This document shows positions 14,001 through 25,825 of a DNA stretch of 64,000 nt, piece after piece; position 1 is the first letter of the stretch; the number at the start of each line of letters is the position of its first letter. The notes under the pieces are model-generated. The model saw only the letters and a program-made list of their open reading frames with translations. It did no database searches and was not told where the DNA came from. The position numbers and the translations under genes are program-made. Where the stretch lies: the NCBI GenBank assembly GCA_965644295.1, contig CBFFRP010000080.1:392431-456430 (forward strand), written 5' to 3'. Source of the stretch: Paraphysomonas bandaiensis. Lineage: Eukaryota; Chrysophyceae.

Positions 14001-17000
14001 TACATATATTATATACCATATCTCATCTGTATGGAATATAATTGAATATTCGAATTCTAATACGAACCTATTGTATGGGATAGGGATCTGTTTTGATTGT
14101 TGTTCGCGTCGACTGGATGGATGGCTGTTGTGCGTGACGATTAGTTACGGAGTGTGAGATGTGGATACATCATATGAGAAGGTAGAGTAGTTATAATTGA
14201 CAGCATTGGCACGATACAATATTCCTTTACACGGGTATATATTTTATTTATGCATCTGTGTATATTCCGCACCATTTGCCCCTCGATTAGGTTTGTACAT
14301 ACCGTATTGAGGCTTCCTTAATGGTTCAATATAAACCCTTCCCTCTAATCGGCCATCTACCGAGTGGCCTTCGGGCTGCCGAGGGCGGGGGGTTATCTGG
14401 GCGCATCCTCTTGGCTCTCATGCTAGATGATGAATCAGTCTTCCCACATCTATTTATTAGTATATCTACATATATTATATACCATATCTCATCTGTATGG
14501 AATATAATTGAATATTCGAATTCTAATACGAACCTATTGTATGGGATAGGGATCTGTTTTGATTGTTGTTCGCGTCGACTGGATGGATGGCTGTTGTGCG
14601 TGACGATTAGTTACGGAGTGTGAGATGTGGATACATCATATGAGAAGGTAGAGTAGTTATAATTGACAGCATTGGCACGATACAATATTCCTTTACACGG
14701 GTATATATTTTATTTATGCATCTGTGTATATTCCGCACCATTTGCCCCTCGATTAGGTTTGTACATACCGTATTGAGGCTTCCTTAATGGTTCAATATAA
14801 ACCCTTCCCTCTAATCGGCCATCTACCGAGTGGCCTTCGGGCTGCCGAGGGCGGGGGGTTATCTGGGCGCATCCTCTTGGCTCTCATGCTAGATGATGAA
14901 TCAGTCTTCCCACATCTATTTATTAGTATATCTACATATATTATATACCATATCTCATCTGTATGGAATATAATTGAATATTCGAATTCTAATACGAACC
15001 TATTGTATGGGATAGGGATCTGTTTTGATTGTTGTTCGCGTCGACTGAATGGATGGCTGTTGTGCGTGGCGATTAGTTACGGAGTGTGAGATGTGGATAC
15101 ATCATATGAGAAGGTAGAGTAGTTATAATTGACAGCATTGGCACGATACAATATTCCTTTACACGAGTATATATTTTATTTATGCATCTGTGTATATTCC
15201 GCACCATTTGCCCCTCGATTAGGTTTGTACATACCGTATTGAGGCTTCCTTAATGGTTCAATATAAACCCTTCCCTCTAATCGGCCATCTACCGAGTGGC
15301 CTTCGGGCTGCCGAGGGCGGGGGGTTATCTGGGCGCATCCTCTTGGCTCTCATGCTAGATGATGAATCAGTCTTCCCACATCTATTTATTAGTATATCTA
15401 CATATATTATATACCATATCTCATCTGTATGGAATATAATTGAATATTCGAATTCTAATACGAACCTATTGTATGGGATAGGGATCTGTTTTGATTGTTG
15501 TTCGCGTCGACTGAATGGATGGCTGTTGTGCGTGACGATTAGTTACGGAGTGTGAGATGTGGATACATCATATGAGAAGGTAGAGTAGTTATAATTGACA
15601 GCATTGGCACGATACAATATTCCTTTACACGAGTATATATTTTATTTATGCATCTGTGTATATTCCGCACCATTTGCCCCTCGATTAGGTTTGTACATAC
15701 CGTATTGAGGCTTCCTTAATGGTTCAATATAAACCCTTCCCTCTAATCGGCCATCTACCGAGTGGCCTTCGGGCTGCCGAGGGCGGGGGGGTTATCTGGG
15801 CGCATCCTCTTGGCTCTCATGCTAGATGATGAATCAGTCTTCCCACATCTATTTATTAGTATATCTACATATATTATATACCATATCTCATCTGTATGGA
15901 ATATAATTGAATATTCGAATTCTAATACGAACCTATTGTATGGGATAGGGATCTGTTTTGATTGTTGTTCGCGTCGACTGGATGGATGGCTGTTGTGCGT
16001 GACGATTAGTTACGGAGTGTGAGATGTGGATACATCATATGAGAAGGTAGAGTAGTTATAATTGACAGCATTGGCACGATACAATATTCCTTTACACGGG
16101 TATATATTTTATTTATGCATCTGTGTATATTCCGCACCATTTGCCCCTCGATTAGGTTTGTACATACCGTATTGAGGCTTCCTTAATGGTTCAATATAAA
16201 CCCTTCCCTCTAATCGGCCATCTACCGAGTGGCCTTCGGGCTGCCGAGGGCGGGGGGGTTATCTGGGCGCATCCTCTTGGCTCTCATGCTAGATGATGAA
16301 TCAGTCTTCCCACATCTATTTATTAGTATATCTACATATATTATATACCATATCTCATCTGTATGGAATATAATTGAATATTCGAATTCTAATACGAACC
16401 TATTGTATGGGATAGGGATCTGTTTTGATTGTTGTTCGCGTCGACTGAATGGATGGCTGTTGTGCGTGGCGATTAGTTACGGAGTGTGAGATGTGGATAC
16501 ATCATATGAGAAGGTAGAGTAGTTATAATTGACAGCATTGGCACGATACAATATTCCTTTACACGAGTATATATTTTATTTATGCATCTGTGTATATTCC
16601 GCACCATTTGCCCCTCGATTAGGTTTGTACATACCGTATTGAGGCTTCCTTAATGGTTCAATATAAACCCTTCCCTCTAATCGGCCATCTACCGAGTGGC
16701 CTTCGGGCTGCCGAGGGCGGGGGGTTATCTGGGCGCATCCTCTTGGCTCTCATGCTAGATGATGAATCAGTCTTCCCACATCTATTTATTAGTATATCTA
16801 CATATATTATATACCATATCTCATCTGTATGGAATATAATTGAATATTCGAATTCTAATACGAACCTATTGTATGGGATAGGGATCTGTTTTGATTGTTG
16901 TTCGCGTCGACTGAATGGATGGCTGTTGTGCGTGGCGATTAGTTACGGAGTGTGAGATGTGGATACATCATATGAGAAGGTAGAGTAGTTATAATTGACA

Positions 17001-17863
17001 GCATTGGCACGATACAATATTCCTTTACACGAGTATATATTTTATTTATGCATCTGTGTATATTCCGCACCATTTGCCCCTCGATTAGGTTTGTACATAC
17101 CGTATTGAGGCTTCCTTAATGGTTCAATATAAACCCTTCCCTCTAATCGGCCATCTACCGAGTGGCCTTCGGGCTGCCGAGGGCGGGGGGGTTATCTGGG
17201 CGCATCCTCTTGGCTCTCATGCTAGATGATGAATCAGTCTTCCCACATCTATTTATTAGTATATCTACATATATTATATACCATATCTCATCTGTATGGA
17301 ATATAATTGAATATTCGAATTCTAATACGATCCTATTGTATGGGATAGGGATCTGTTTTGATTGTTGTTCGCGTCGATTGGATGGATGGCTGTTGTGCGT
17401 GACGATTAGTTACGGAGTGTGAGATGTGGATACATCATATGAGAAGGTAGAGTAGTTATAATTGACAGCATTGGCACGATACAATATTCCTTTACACGGG
17501 TATATATTTTATTTATGCATCTGTGTATATTCCGCACCATTTGCCCCTCGATTAGGTTTGTACATACCGTATTGAGGCTTCCTTAATGGTTCAATATAAA
17601 CCCTTCCCTCTAATCGGCCATCTACCGAGTGGCCTTCGGGCTGCCGAGGGCGGGGGGGTTATCTGGGCGCATCCTCTTGGCTCTCATGCTAGATGATGAA
17701 TCAGTCTTCCCACATCTACATATATTATATACCATATCTCATCTGTATGGAATATAATTGAATATTCGGATTCTAATACGAACCTATTGTATGGGATAGG
17801 GATCTGTTTTGATTGTTGTTCGCGTCGGTTGGATGGATGGCTGTTGTGCGTGGCGATTAGTTA
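8098..17863. repeat. Satellite array, about 21 tandem units of 466/467 bp (four of 423 bp)
   Basis: The marker TAATGGTTCAATATAAACCC recurs 21 times between about 8429 and 17585 at spacings of 466-467 bp, except for four consecutive spacings of about 422-424 bp after 8896. The short units lack 44 bp between two TGTATGG repeats. Most units differ by a few single-base variants. Each has a strong hairpin (GCCTTCGG, loop GCTG, CCGAGGGC) followed by a run of 6 or 7 G. Run length decides whether an open frame of 86 or 100 codons appears, so these frames are not credible genes. The edge units are the most divergent; the last has a 16 bp deletion and ends in unrelated sequence at about 17863. Confidence 0.97.
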
Positions 17864-18653
17864 TGAACTATCTCTTTGTTTAGTTAAGGACTATTCTAAT
17901 TACTGGTTTTTACATGTGTGTAATTCAATGGTCATATGTAGAGTGAAACCGGAATATATTTTTGCCTTATTACTAGTCCGAATATTTTATGATGCAACCG
18001 CTTTACATAGAATGTTATAAACTTACAAAATGATTACTATCTTAAAGGAAGAAAAGTTAACTCAGGTATTTTTAATTGTGACAACCATAATTGATCGCTA
18101 ACTGCAATCTTTCGACCTTGATTAGTTACATGTCAAGTAAGCAATCCTTTACCAACACAGACACGACTTTTCACATTCTAAAGCACTATTTAAGCTGCAG
18201 GGTGCGATATTCTGCCGTATCACAACTAATTAATGGTCATAAAATGAAAGCCTCTAAGTTATATCATTTCATAGGGGGAATAAAAATACTTATAGCTGGA
18301 TAAGCACCTGCAATATATTGTATATTGCGGCAACACTCCTGATGTATTATTACAATAAAATAAGTCACTTTTACAAACTATTCTTCCAGGAAAATGTTTC
18401 GATGTTTATAAAGTTATTTTCAAGTTCAACATATCCTTAAAATTTCCAATTCAAACGGCTTAAATTTATTTAAAATGATTACATATATTAAACTTGTGAG
18501 ATATAAAGAATTTACATAAACGCCCACTACGTCACTAACATCTCACTGCGCAGCACTGCAAAGCTGTAACAACACATCCAAGCCACACAAACATATCCTA
18601 TTTGTACCAAACATATAATGATTATGTAGTAATATAAAAGACAAACATACAGA
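17864..18653. other. Non-coding stretch between satellite and NICN1-like gene
   Basis: AT-rich sequence with only short unrelated frames. It includes the 3' flank of the minus-strand gene ending at 18654. Nothing else is supported. Confidence 0.45.
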
Positions 18654-19157
18654 TCATCTACTACTAATGTGTTTGATTCCATTTCTCAGAAAACCCAAAC
18701 TTTTAAAATTCAAATTGCTCGGTAGCATCTCAGTTCTTGACTTCGTATCATGACTGTTTGGTACGACACATAAAGTGTAAGCACGAATGTTCTTGATATC
18801 TATACTGTTCCATTGCAAAGATGGTTGATACAGATACATTCGTATAGGGGCCCCATCACTGTAGTTACTGGAGAACATAGAGGCATATACGGTGAAGCTA
18901 TCCAGCCCTCCCTCTCCAGCAGAGTGACTCTTCATAAGGATAAAGTTAGAGAGAATCGGCTCCTCTTTACCACTTGGAGACATCTGTGTGAGAGTTATGC
19001 TGGATACGAAATAGTTCTGGAAGGATATCGCATGCAGAGGGAGCTTCTGATCGCCACTCAACAGACTGATCTCTATATAGCTCAACACAGGACGAGTTGC
19101 GTCCCGACGACCGATCACAGGGCTGCTGAATATAGGGAGCTCTTTGCAAGATTTCAT
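18654..19157 (-). CDS. NICN1: Nicolin-1-like protein
   Basis: Nicolin-1 is a subunit of the neuronal tubulin polyglutamylase complex in animals. The 167 aa frame shows the family pattern in order: RPVLSYIEISL, HAISFQNYFVSSITLTQM (compare family ITFKNYY...), NFILMKSHSAGEGGLDSFTV, and PIRMYLYQPSLQWNSIDI (compare LRLILRQPSPLW). The ATG at 19157 (MKSCKELPIF) gives an N-terminus of about the expected spacing; the frame stays open upstream to 19247, so an earlier exon is possible. The last about 35 residues do not match my memory of the family, so an unspliced intron near the 3' end is possible. It is head-to-head with the GFA-PYROXD2 fusion across a microsatellite. Assigned by recalled family pattern, not by alignment. 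Confidence 0.7.
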   Translation of the reverse strand: MKSCKELPIFSSPVIGRRDATRPVLSYIEISLLSGDQKLPLHAISFQNYFVSSITLTQMSPSGKEEPILSNFILMKSHSAGEGGLDSFTVYASMFSSNYSDGAPIRMYLYQPSLQWNSIDIKNIRAYTLCVVPNSHDTKSRTEMLPSNLNFKSLGFLRNGIKHISSR

Positions 19158-19262
19158 GATGCAGATATGACCAGATTTGAGGAACAACAATCGTACCTCT
19201 CCAGACCCTCCACACCTCCACACCCACCTACAGAGTCCACAGTACACACCTAACTACGATCG

Positions 19263-20007
19263 TACCTACCTACTTACCTACCTACCTACCTACCTACCTA
19301 CATACATACATACATACATACATACATACATACGTACATACATACATACATACATACATACATACATACATACATACATACATACATACATACATACACA
19401 CATACATACATACATACATACATACATACATACATACATACATACATACATACATACATACATACATACATACATACATACATACATACATACATACATA
19501 CATACATACATACATACATACATACATACATACATACATACATACATACATACATACATACATACATACATACATACATACATACATACATACATACAAA
19601 CATACATACATACATCCATACGTACATACATACATACATACATACATACATACGTACATACATACATACATACATACATACATACGTACATACATACATA
19701 CATACATACATACATACATACATACATACATACATACATACATACGTACATACATACATACATACATACATACGTACATACATACATACATACATACATA
19801 CATACACTGTACATACATACATACATACATACATACATACATACATACATACATACATACATACATACATACATACATACATACATACATACATACATAC
19901 ATACATACATACTTACATACATACATACATACGTATACCTACCTACCTACCTACCTACCTACCTACATACATACATACATACATACATACATACATACAT
20001 ACATACA
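19263..20007. repeat. Long (CATA)n/(CCTA)n microsatellite
   Basis: About 745 bp of tetranucleotide repeat, mostly CATA units with scattered CGTA, CACA and TCCA variants, edged at both ends by CCTA units (19263-19300 and 19936-19966). It lies between the divergent starts of the NICN1-like and PYROXD2 genes. Open frames of His-Thr-Tyr-Ile or Met-Tyr-Val-Cys repeats on both strands are by-products of a stop-free repeat. Confidence 0.97.
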
Positions 20008-20112
20008 CGCATGTGTGTGTGTTGGGGTATTTGGATATGTATCATTAGCTTGTTCTGTGTATATGTCTGTGAGGTGGTGTGCAGGTTTTATTCGTATATC
20101 TGAACTATCCTC

Positions 20113-22750
20113 ATGATATCTTCCCGTCCCCTCTCCCGCATATCACCCCTATGTCTTGTGCCTGTCTCTCGCCGCCTGTCCCTCAGCACCTACCCCCCCC
20201 CCTCACTATGCGGTAGATGCTCTTGTGGTAAGGTTGGCTACATCGCTAGTGGTCCCTCATACGTTAACTTCTACTCTCACTCCACTCCTCATCGAGAGGC
20301 CTCTGGATGCGATTATATAGAGGTTAGTGGGTTTAGTCGGAGTAATGTGCGGTGGACGGGGGAGCATGTGGAGTACAGGCCCTGCAGCTCATCTGACCCG
20401 CTCTTCTTCTGTCCTTATGATAAGAAAGAGTTTATTGGTGTTGATGCTACTCGATTGTTGGGAATGGTGGCCTGTAACTTGCGACTGGCGGAGGGTTATA
20501 GTGACAACAAATTACCTGACATGTACCGACCCAACCACCACCTGTTTTATGCGGACCGCGTCGTTGATGTGGAGGACGGATTGCCGAAGTGGGCTACTGT
20601 TCTACATAGTGATATTCTTCCTGAACGGAATACTAAAAACAAAGTTAGTTCTATTCCGAGTGGAATATGTGATGGCAAAGACAACCGACCACTACAGTGG
20701 ATTGGACCAGATCTTGTGCAATCAACAGTTCGTTCTGGGAGTGTTCGAAAAGATGTTCTACCGCTCTCTCCTGTCCGACCTCCTGAACCTACTTTGTACC
20801 ATTTTCCGGATGCCGATTATCCCGTTAATAACACTACTGTCATCCCAGAAGAAGCTATTGTACGGCGGGTAGCTCGCAAGTATCATCCCAGTCCAGGCGT
20901 CTACGTAGCACCTAGTAAGACGAAAAGAGAATCCATAGTCATTGGAGGTGGGCACAACGGACTCATTGCAGCGGCTTATCTGGCTAAAAAGGGGGTTGAT
21001 GTGTGTGTTCTGGAAAGACGGCATTTAGTGGGTATGAAGTTTCCTGAAAGCCTTAAATGCGGCTGAATTATGTATATGCAGGTGGGTGTGCTGTAACGGA
21101 GGAAATTATTCCGGGATTCAAATTTTCCCGTGCATCTTACCTTGCCGGCCTTTTGCGCCCCCAGATTATAGAAGATCTGGAACTGCATCGATATGGATTC
21201 AAGTATCTTCCGAGGAACCCGTCGTCATTTACTCCCACTCTCCCCTCGTCTCCCTATGCTGGAAAGTATCTAATACTGGGGGACAATGCACAAGCCAACT
21301 ACGAATCCATAGCACAATTTTCCAAGCAAGATGCTGAGGCGTATCCTCTCTATGAGGAGTTTTTGGGTCAAGCAAGAGATATTTTGCAACCCCTTTTGGA
21401 CAATCCTTTACCGTGCAACCCACTAGATACAGTGCCTTTCAGAGAAAAGGTTGAGCAGTTATTTTATGATTTTGAATTTCATCCCTAAATCCTTCATGCA
21501 CTTCAGGTTGAATCTATGAAAGTATTATCTCAACTTATTAAAGTCGGATATAAACACAAGGAGGTATTGGTTCCTTTTTACGAGCTATTTACTGGGCCTG
21601 CGCAACATATACTCGACCGGTACCTACGTATTATCCATGTATAAAAATTGATAATGTATACTCTAGATGGTTCGAGAGCGAGATACTGAAGACAACATTA
21701 GCGACAGATGCAGTTGTGGGTGCCCTCGTGTCACTTAAGCAGAATGGTTCGGCATATGTGCTGCTACATCATGTTATGGGTGAGGCAGGAGGGAAAACAG
21801 GTGTTTGGTCATACGTAGAGGGTGGCATGGGTTCTATTAGCAATGCGATTGCAGCATCCGCCCAGAGCCATGGCGCCGATATAGTAACAAATGCAACCGT
21901 GCGCCGTATTTTGTATGATTCACATGGAAAAGTGACTGGTGTTGAGATGGCCGACGGGTCGCAGTTGCATGCTGAGTTTGTGTTGTCGGGCTGTACACCA
22001 TTTCATACGTTTATGGAGCTGTTACCAGGTCTCTCAGCTACATCTGGCTACTCCGAAGCAATCTCTTCTCCTATTCCAAAGGATTTTACACAGCATATTC
22101 GTTTTTCTGACTACTCTTGTGGAGCCTTTAAAATAAATTGTGCCGTTACTGCACTTCCGAATTTTACATGCTACCCCTCTCCTGCGGATGGTTCACCCGG
22201 ACCTATGCACCAAGGTACAGTGCACTTTGAATGCCTCACCGAGGAGATAGAGCATGCTTTTAGAGAGGCGTCAATGGGTATGCCCGCAACGCGCCCCGTT
22301 ATAGAAATGACAATTCCATCTGCAGTAGACTCCACTCTAGCCCCACCAGGCCATCATGTCGTGCAACTATTTGTGCAGTTTGCTCCATACGATGTGGATC
22401 CCAAGATTGGCAGTTGGGCAGACCCGGTGTTCAAGGAGTCCTTTGCGGACAGAGTGTGTGGTATAATTGACGAATTCTGTCCTGGTTTTTCAGCGTCTAT
22501 TATTGGGCGTGATGTTCTCTCTCCTCTAGATCTGGAACGAGTGTTTGGTTTGCAACGGGGACAAATCTGCCATGGCTCACTCTCTTTACATCAACTAGGT
22601 TATGCCCGTCCCATGACAGGATATAGCGATCATAGGACACCATTAAAGGGCCTATATATGTGTTCCGCTGGGACTCACCCAGGTGGAGGTGTAATGGGTG
22701 CTCCCGGAAAGAATTGTGCGCAGATTGTGTTAAGAGATATGGGAAAATGA
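20113..22750 (+). CDS. PYROXD2: GFA/CENP-V-like domain fused to PYROXD2-type FAD oxidoreductase
   Basis: Four exons (20113-21031, 21082-21449, 21507-21619, 21667-22750), with introns of 47-57 bp and matching phases, give 827 aa. The N-terminus (MISSRPLSRISPLCLVP) is Arg/Ser-rich without acids, like a mitochondrial presequence; human PYROXD2 is mitochondrial. Residues about 33-180 look like a GFA (Mss4-like) fold: CGRCSCGKVGY, then REASG, WTGEHVEYRP, LFFCPYDKKE. The usual middle CHCxxC is replaced by YSHSTPH and the last CxxC keeps one Cys, so zinc binding is probably lost. From about residue 277 the FAD-binding part begins: IVIGGGHNGLIAAAYLAKKG, VLERRHLVGGCAVTEEIIPG, WFESEILKTTLATDAVVGA, and the C-terminal GLYMCSAGTHPGGGVMGAPG. 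Both parts lie in one uninterrupted first exon. The PYROXD2 assignment is firm; the GFA assignment is by pattern. Confidence 0.9.
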
Positions 22751-23390
22751 AAACGTATATGCTGGATGTGTAATGGTGTAAATAGAATAATGTAGGAAAC
22801 TTATAATTAATATGATATATATTATACTATATTTCTGCAGATTTTGGAATGTCTAAACTTTTCTGTATGCGGAACTGACATACTTATATTTGGGCTTTTT
22901 TGTTGATGTCTATGTTATATGTTACTACGTTTCTACTCCTTCATAGTATTGGCTTATAATTATAATATTAATATATGTATGTAGCATTGGCACTAAATTA
23001 ATGACAACTAACGTAATTCATATAGAAGTATATGGCACTTCATTATACCTAAGTAATATACAGGGATTATCACGTGCGATATTCATCACAGACGGTTATA
23101 ATCCAAACTCTAGAGCATCAAGTCATCCAACTTTAAGCAAAGCTAACAGCATTAATATCACACAAGTTATGAAACCTCGCACTACAGTACGTCAGATTAT
23201 TTTATCAGCATATATTCAGCCACAGCCTTGGCACTCCCAGTAATTTTCCTTGTCCAAAGTACCTTTAGTATAAATCAATCTAGACTAAATACTTTCGCAG
23301 TACGAGTAACTCGCTGGAAGTATGCATTTCACAGCACCAAGAAAATACAACCATCTATCAATGAACAAGCATGCCGACTACGCATATGCT
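22751..23390. other. Convergent 3' intergenic region
   Basis: AT-rich spacer between the converging 3' ends of PYROXD2 and the CISD3-like gene. It has short unrelated frames only. Confidence 0.45.
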
Positions 23391-23862
23391 TTACAAATGC
23401 TTGTGACTTCCATCGCAATAAGGTACTCCATGTAACTTTTGTTTCGAGTATCTGCAATCATGAGAATCGAGTTAATAGCTAATGGAATCAATTCGGCACG
23501 TACCCACAACCACATACAAATACTGCTTTTTTGTTTTCAACACAACCGAGGTCCAGTTTGAGAGGGCTCTGCTGCCCGTCCTTGTACTTCTTATGGGAGC
23601 CATCACAGAGAGGAAACTTCGCACTCTGACCGCACTGACAGATGAACTTCGCCTTATCAGTTAGCTCCACCTTATAGGGCTTTTTCTTTATGACAGTGAG
23701 GGGTTAGTGGGGGGTAGGAGTAGCATGGCTCATGGAGGGAGGGCAGCACTGTACCTGGAAACACTCGGACCTAATCTCAAATGTTGGAGACAGTTGAGAG
23801 CATCGCCGGGATATCGGAGTGACTGGGTGGGAGCGGGAGAATCGTCTGGCAGCGGTTATCAT
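23391..23862 (-). CDS. CISD3: CISD3/MiNT-like protein with two CDGSH iron-sulphur motifs
   Basis: Three small exons (23755-23862, 23504-23685, 23391-23451; introns 69 and 52 bp) give 116 aa. Two complete CDGSH motifs result: CQCGQSAKFPLCDGSH and, across the second intron, CGCGYSKQKLHGVPYCDGSH. Each supplies the three Cys and one His that bind a 2Fe-2S cluster. The N-terminus MITAARRFSRSHPVTPISRR is a good mitochondrial presequence, as in CISD3, the mitochondrial matrix member with two motifs in one chain (human about 127 aa). Phases agree at both junctions (0 and 2), and splicing removes an early stop that would otherwise leave the second motif incomplete. It is head-to-head with the N-acetyltransferase gene, 381 bp between starts. 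Confidence 0.92.
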
Positions 23863-24243
23863 GGCAGAGGCAGAGCGTGTAGTTGTAGACTATTCTGATG
23901 ATGGCAGTGTTCCAGTTGCGGCATGGATGCTGTGCTGCATATATGCGTACAGAGTGTACAACTGTATACCATAACTATGTGTCTATGATTTAGATATTTT
24001 AGTCAAAAAATCAGTAAAAAAGACAAAAAGGAATAAAAAAATACGACTTTTCAGCCCGTGGTTGTGTGCATGGTATGTCACAAAACCCCTGGTTTTACTG
24101 TACCTAAGTGACAAATATAGCGATATATCGCGAGTCGTTGTGTGCTGTAGGGTCGCCCAGTGCAGTCCATGCATGCATTGAGTCCAACGCTCTTATGAAA
24201 GTGTTAAGCTTCTTTCATATCCTGGTGCCATGTAGTAGAACCT
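23863..24243. promoter_or_regulatory. Divergent promoter region, CISD3-like / NAT
   Basis: This 381 bp spacer lies between opposite start codons and must carry both promoters. No specific element is recognised. Confidence 0.5.
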
Positions 24244-25170
24244 ATGGCATTGTTAGGGTCAGAGTTTATTCATGCCTATGCGAAAAGGCTGCATATCCCG
24301 TCGCTGCATTCCATGCCTGCTGATGTGCACACTTTACAGACCATAACTGAGGCACATCTGCAGCACATCCCGTTTGAGAATATAAGCCAGCATGGTGGAG
24401 AGAGAGGAGGAGAGGACTTGACTCTACCGGGATTATACGATAAGATTCTACAACGAGATCGAGGAGGCAACTGCTTTGAGCTCTCTTTGTTGTTGGCACA
24501 CCTCCTTCAGTTGCTTGGATACGATGCATCTCTTCTGTTTTGTCGTGTGTATGCTGGTAAAGAGCGTGGTCGTAAGGGGTTCCCGGGGTTTAGAAAGGAG
24601 CCGGGACATTGCGCTGTTTTAGTTGGTCTGCCGAACAGCCCACACATTCCCCGTCTATTCGTAGATGTCGGGTTTGGAGAGCCCCCTCTTGGCCCTCTAC
24701 GCTATACACTTGATGAAGAGCAAATAACTTCTGAAGGCATGTGCTCACGCATAATATCTCTTGATTGTTGCGCTGAGCATCAACTGGAGTGGTGTATTCA
24801 AGGAACGTGGCTGCCGCGGTTACGTTGGTCAGTCCGTGAGGCGGCTACTGATGCGTCTCCCGTTTCTCGAGAAGCCCTATTAACGGCATCCGCACGCCTC
24901 CGTACACAAGGGTCAACATTTTCACGCAAACTAGTTTGCTGCCGTTTAACACGTCATGATAAACTCACTATATCTGGTTCTCGCCTCAAACGCACTTCTC
25001 CTCGCTTTGGCCCCGCTGCAGAGGTAAAAGTCACCGAGATCCATTTCAGCTGTCTGTCTGAAGTGCGAAACGCTCTAATGGAGCATTTTAACATTCCGTT
25101 ACTTGAGACCGAGAGATTAGATATATGTGCCAGTCGTAATGCACCGCTTACATGGTGGGAACATCTCTAG
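24244..25170 (+). CDS. Arylamine N-acetyltransferase
   Basis: Transfers acetyl groups from acetyl-CoA to arylamines and hydrazines through an acyl-cysteine. The single-exon 308 aa product shows the full Cys-His-Asp triad: C77 in RGGNCFELS, H122 in PGHCAVLVGL and D141 in RLFVDVGFGEPPLGP. The N-terminal helical region has the family pattern HLQHIPFENIS (residues 38-48). Length is slightly above the usual 270-300 residues. There is no signal peptide, so a cytosolic location is expected. The start is the first ATG in frame and places the triad at family-typical positions. The gene has no intron, unlike most neighbours; NAT genes move between bacteria, fungi and protists, but nothing else here shows transfer. 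Confidence 0.95.
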   Translation: MALLGSEFIHAYAKRLHIPSLHSMPADVHTLQTITEAHLQHIPFENISQHGGERGGEDLTLPGLYDKILQRDRGGNCFELSLLLAHLLQLLGYDASLLFCRVYAGKERGRKGFPGFRKEPGHCAVLVGLPNSPHIPRLFVDVGFGEPPLGPLRYTLDEEQITSEGMCSRIISLDCCAEHQLEWCIQGTWLPRLRWSVREAATDASPVSREALLTASARLRTQGSTFSRKLVCCRLTRHDKLTISGSRLKRTSPRFGPAAEVKVTEIHFSCLSEVRNALMEHFNIPLLETERLDICASRNAPLTWWEHL

Positions 25171-25362
25171 ACTGCACAATCATAGTTACATGTTAGAACT
25201 TGACGAAGGGTACTTGTGTGGACAACTATACAGTACCGATCTTCTTAGGTAGATTCTTGCTGGTATGATAAATACCATAATGGGTTAAGTTTAATTGTGA
25301 ATAGATTTTATATGTTGAGACCATTATGTCTGACACAAAAATACAAAGATGTGTGTCATATT

Positions 25363-25580
25363 CAGGGCTGCGTAACAATTAATTGTCTATTAATTGTTAA
25401 TTGACGCAGGTTTTTGTGAATTCTAATTGCAATTAATTGATTCAAAACTACTGCGCATGTAGCTATACATTAGCTGCCAACATAACTTGCTCAACGTTCA
25501 TTTAATCCCAGAGTCCAGGGACGACTGTTGAGTTTTGCTGTTTGAGCAATTAAAAGCTGTAATTCTAAGATATTGGAATT
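25363..25580. mobile_element. Truncated end of a hAT-like element
   Basis: It starts with CAGGGCTGCGTAACAATTAA and continues through AATTAATTG-rich sequence and a stretch matching the left part of the element at 45473-46723 (for example TTCATTTAATCCCAGAG versus TCATTTCATTCCAGAG). Only the left end is seen, so the copy is truncated. The right limit is approximate. Confidence 0.6.
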
Positions 25581-25825
25581 ATGACGGTTACTGGAGAATA
25601 CAGTAGTGGTTAGCTGTATTATGAGAATTGATATCATGACGATGTAAGATCGTACTAGAAATGAGTGGTAGTAGAGATAACGTGATATATTGCTTATTAT
25701 ATTTATTATAATCTTCTCTTATCTTAACTTGATTAACGAGTAAATACACGTTCAGTTAACTTAGTAAATCATCCAATTGTGTCATATCTTGACAACGACG
25801 ATTCACACATGCGAACATGAGTCGT

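Noticed and set aside
8429-17650. tRNA-like B box (GGTTCAATATAAACC) in each satellite unit
   Set aside because: It does not fit the B-box consensus well and there is no matching A box or cloverleaf around it.
8098-17863. CRISPR-like array
   Set aside because: Units of 466 bp are tandem with no distinct spacers, and the genome is eukaryotic.
8051-18020. Repeated 86- and 100-codon frames through the satellite array
   Set aside because: They appear or vanish with the length of a G run and match the repeat period, so they are by-products of a tandem repeat, not a gene family.
18813-19253. 146-codon plus-strand frame over the NICN1-like gene
   Set aside because: The minus strand shows the nicolin pattern; the plus frame has no recognisable features and is a shadow.
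19177-20103. 308-codon His-Thr-Tyr-Ile frame and opposite Met-Tyr-Val-Cys frames
   Set aside because: A CATA repeat has no stop in most frames; these are artefacts of the microsatellite.
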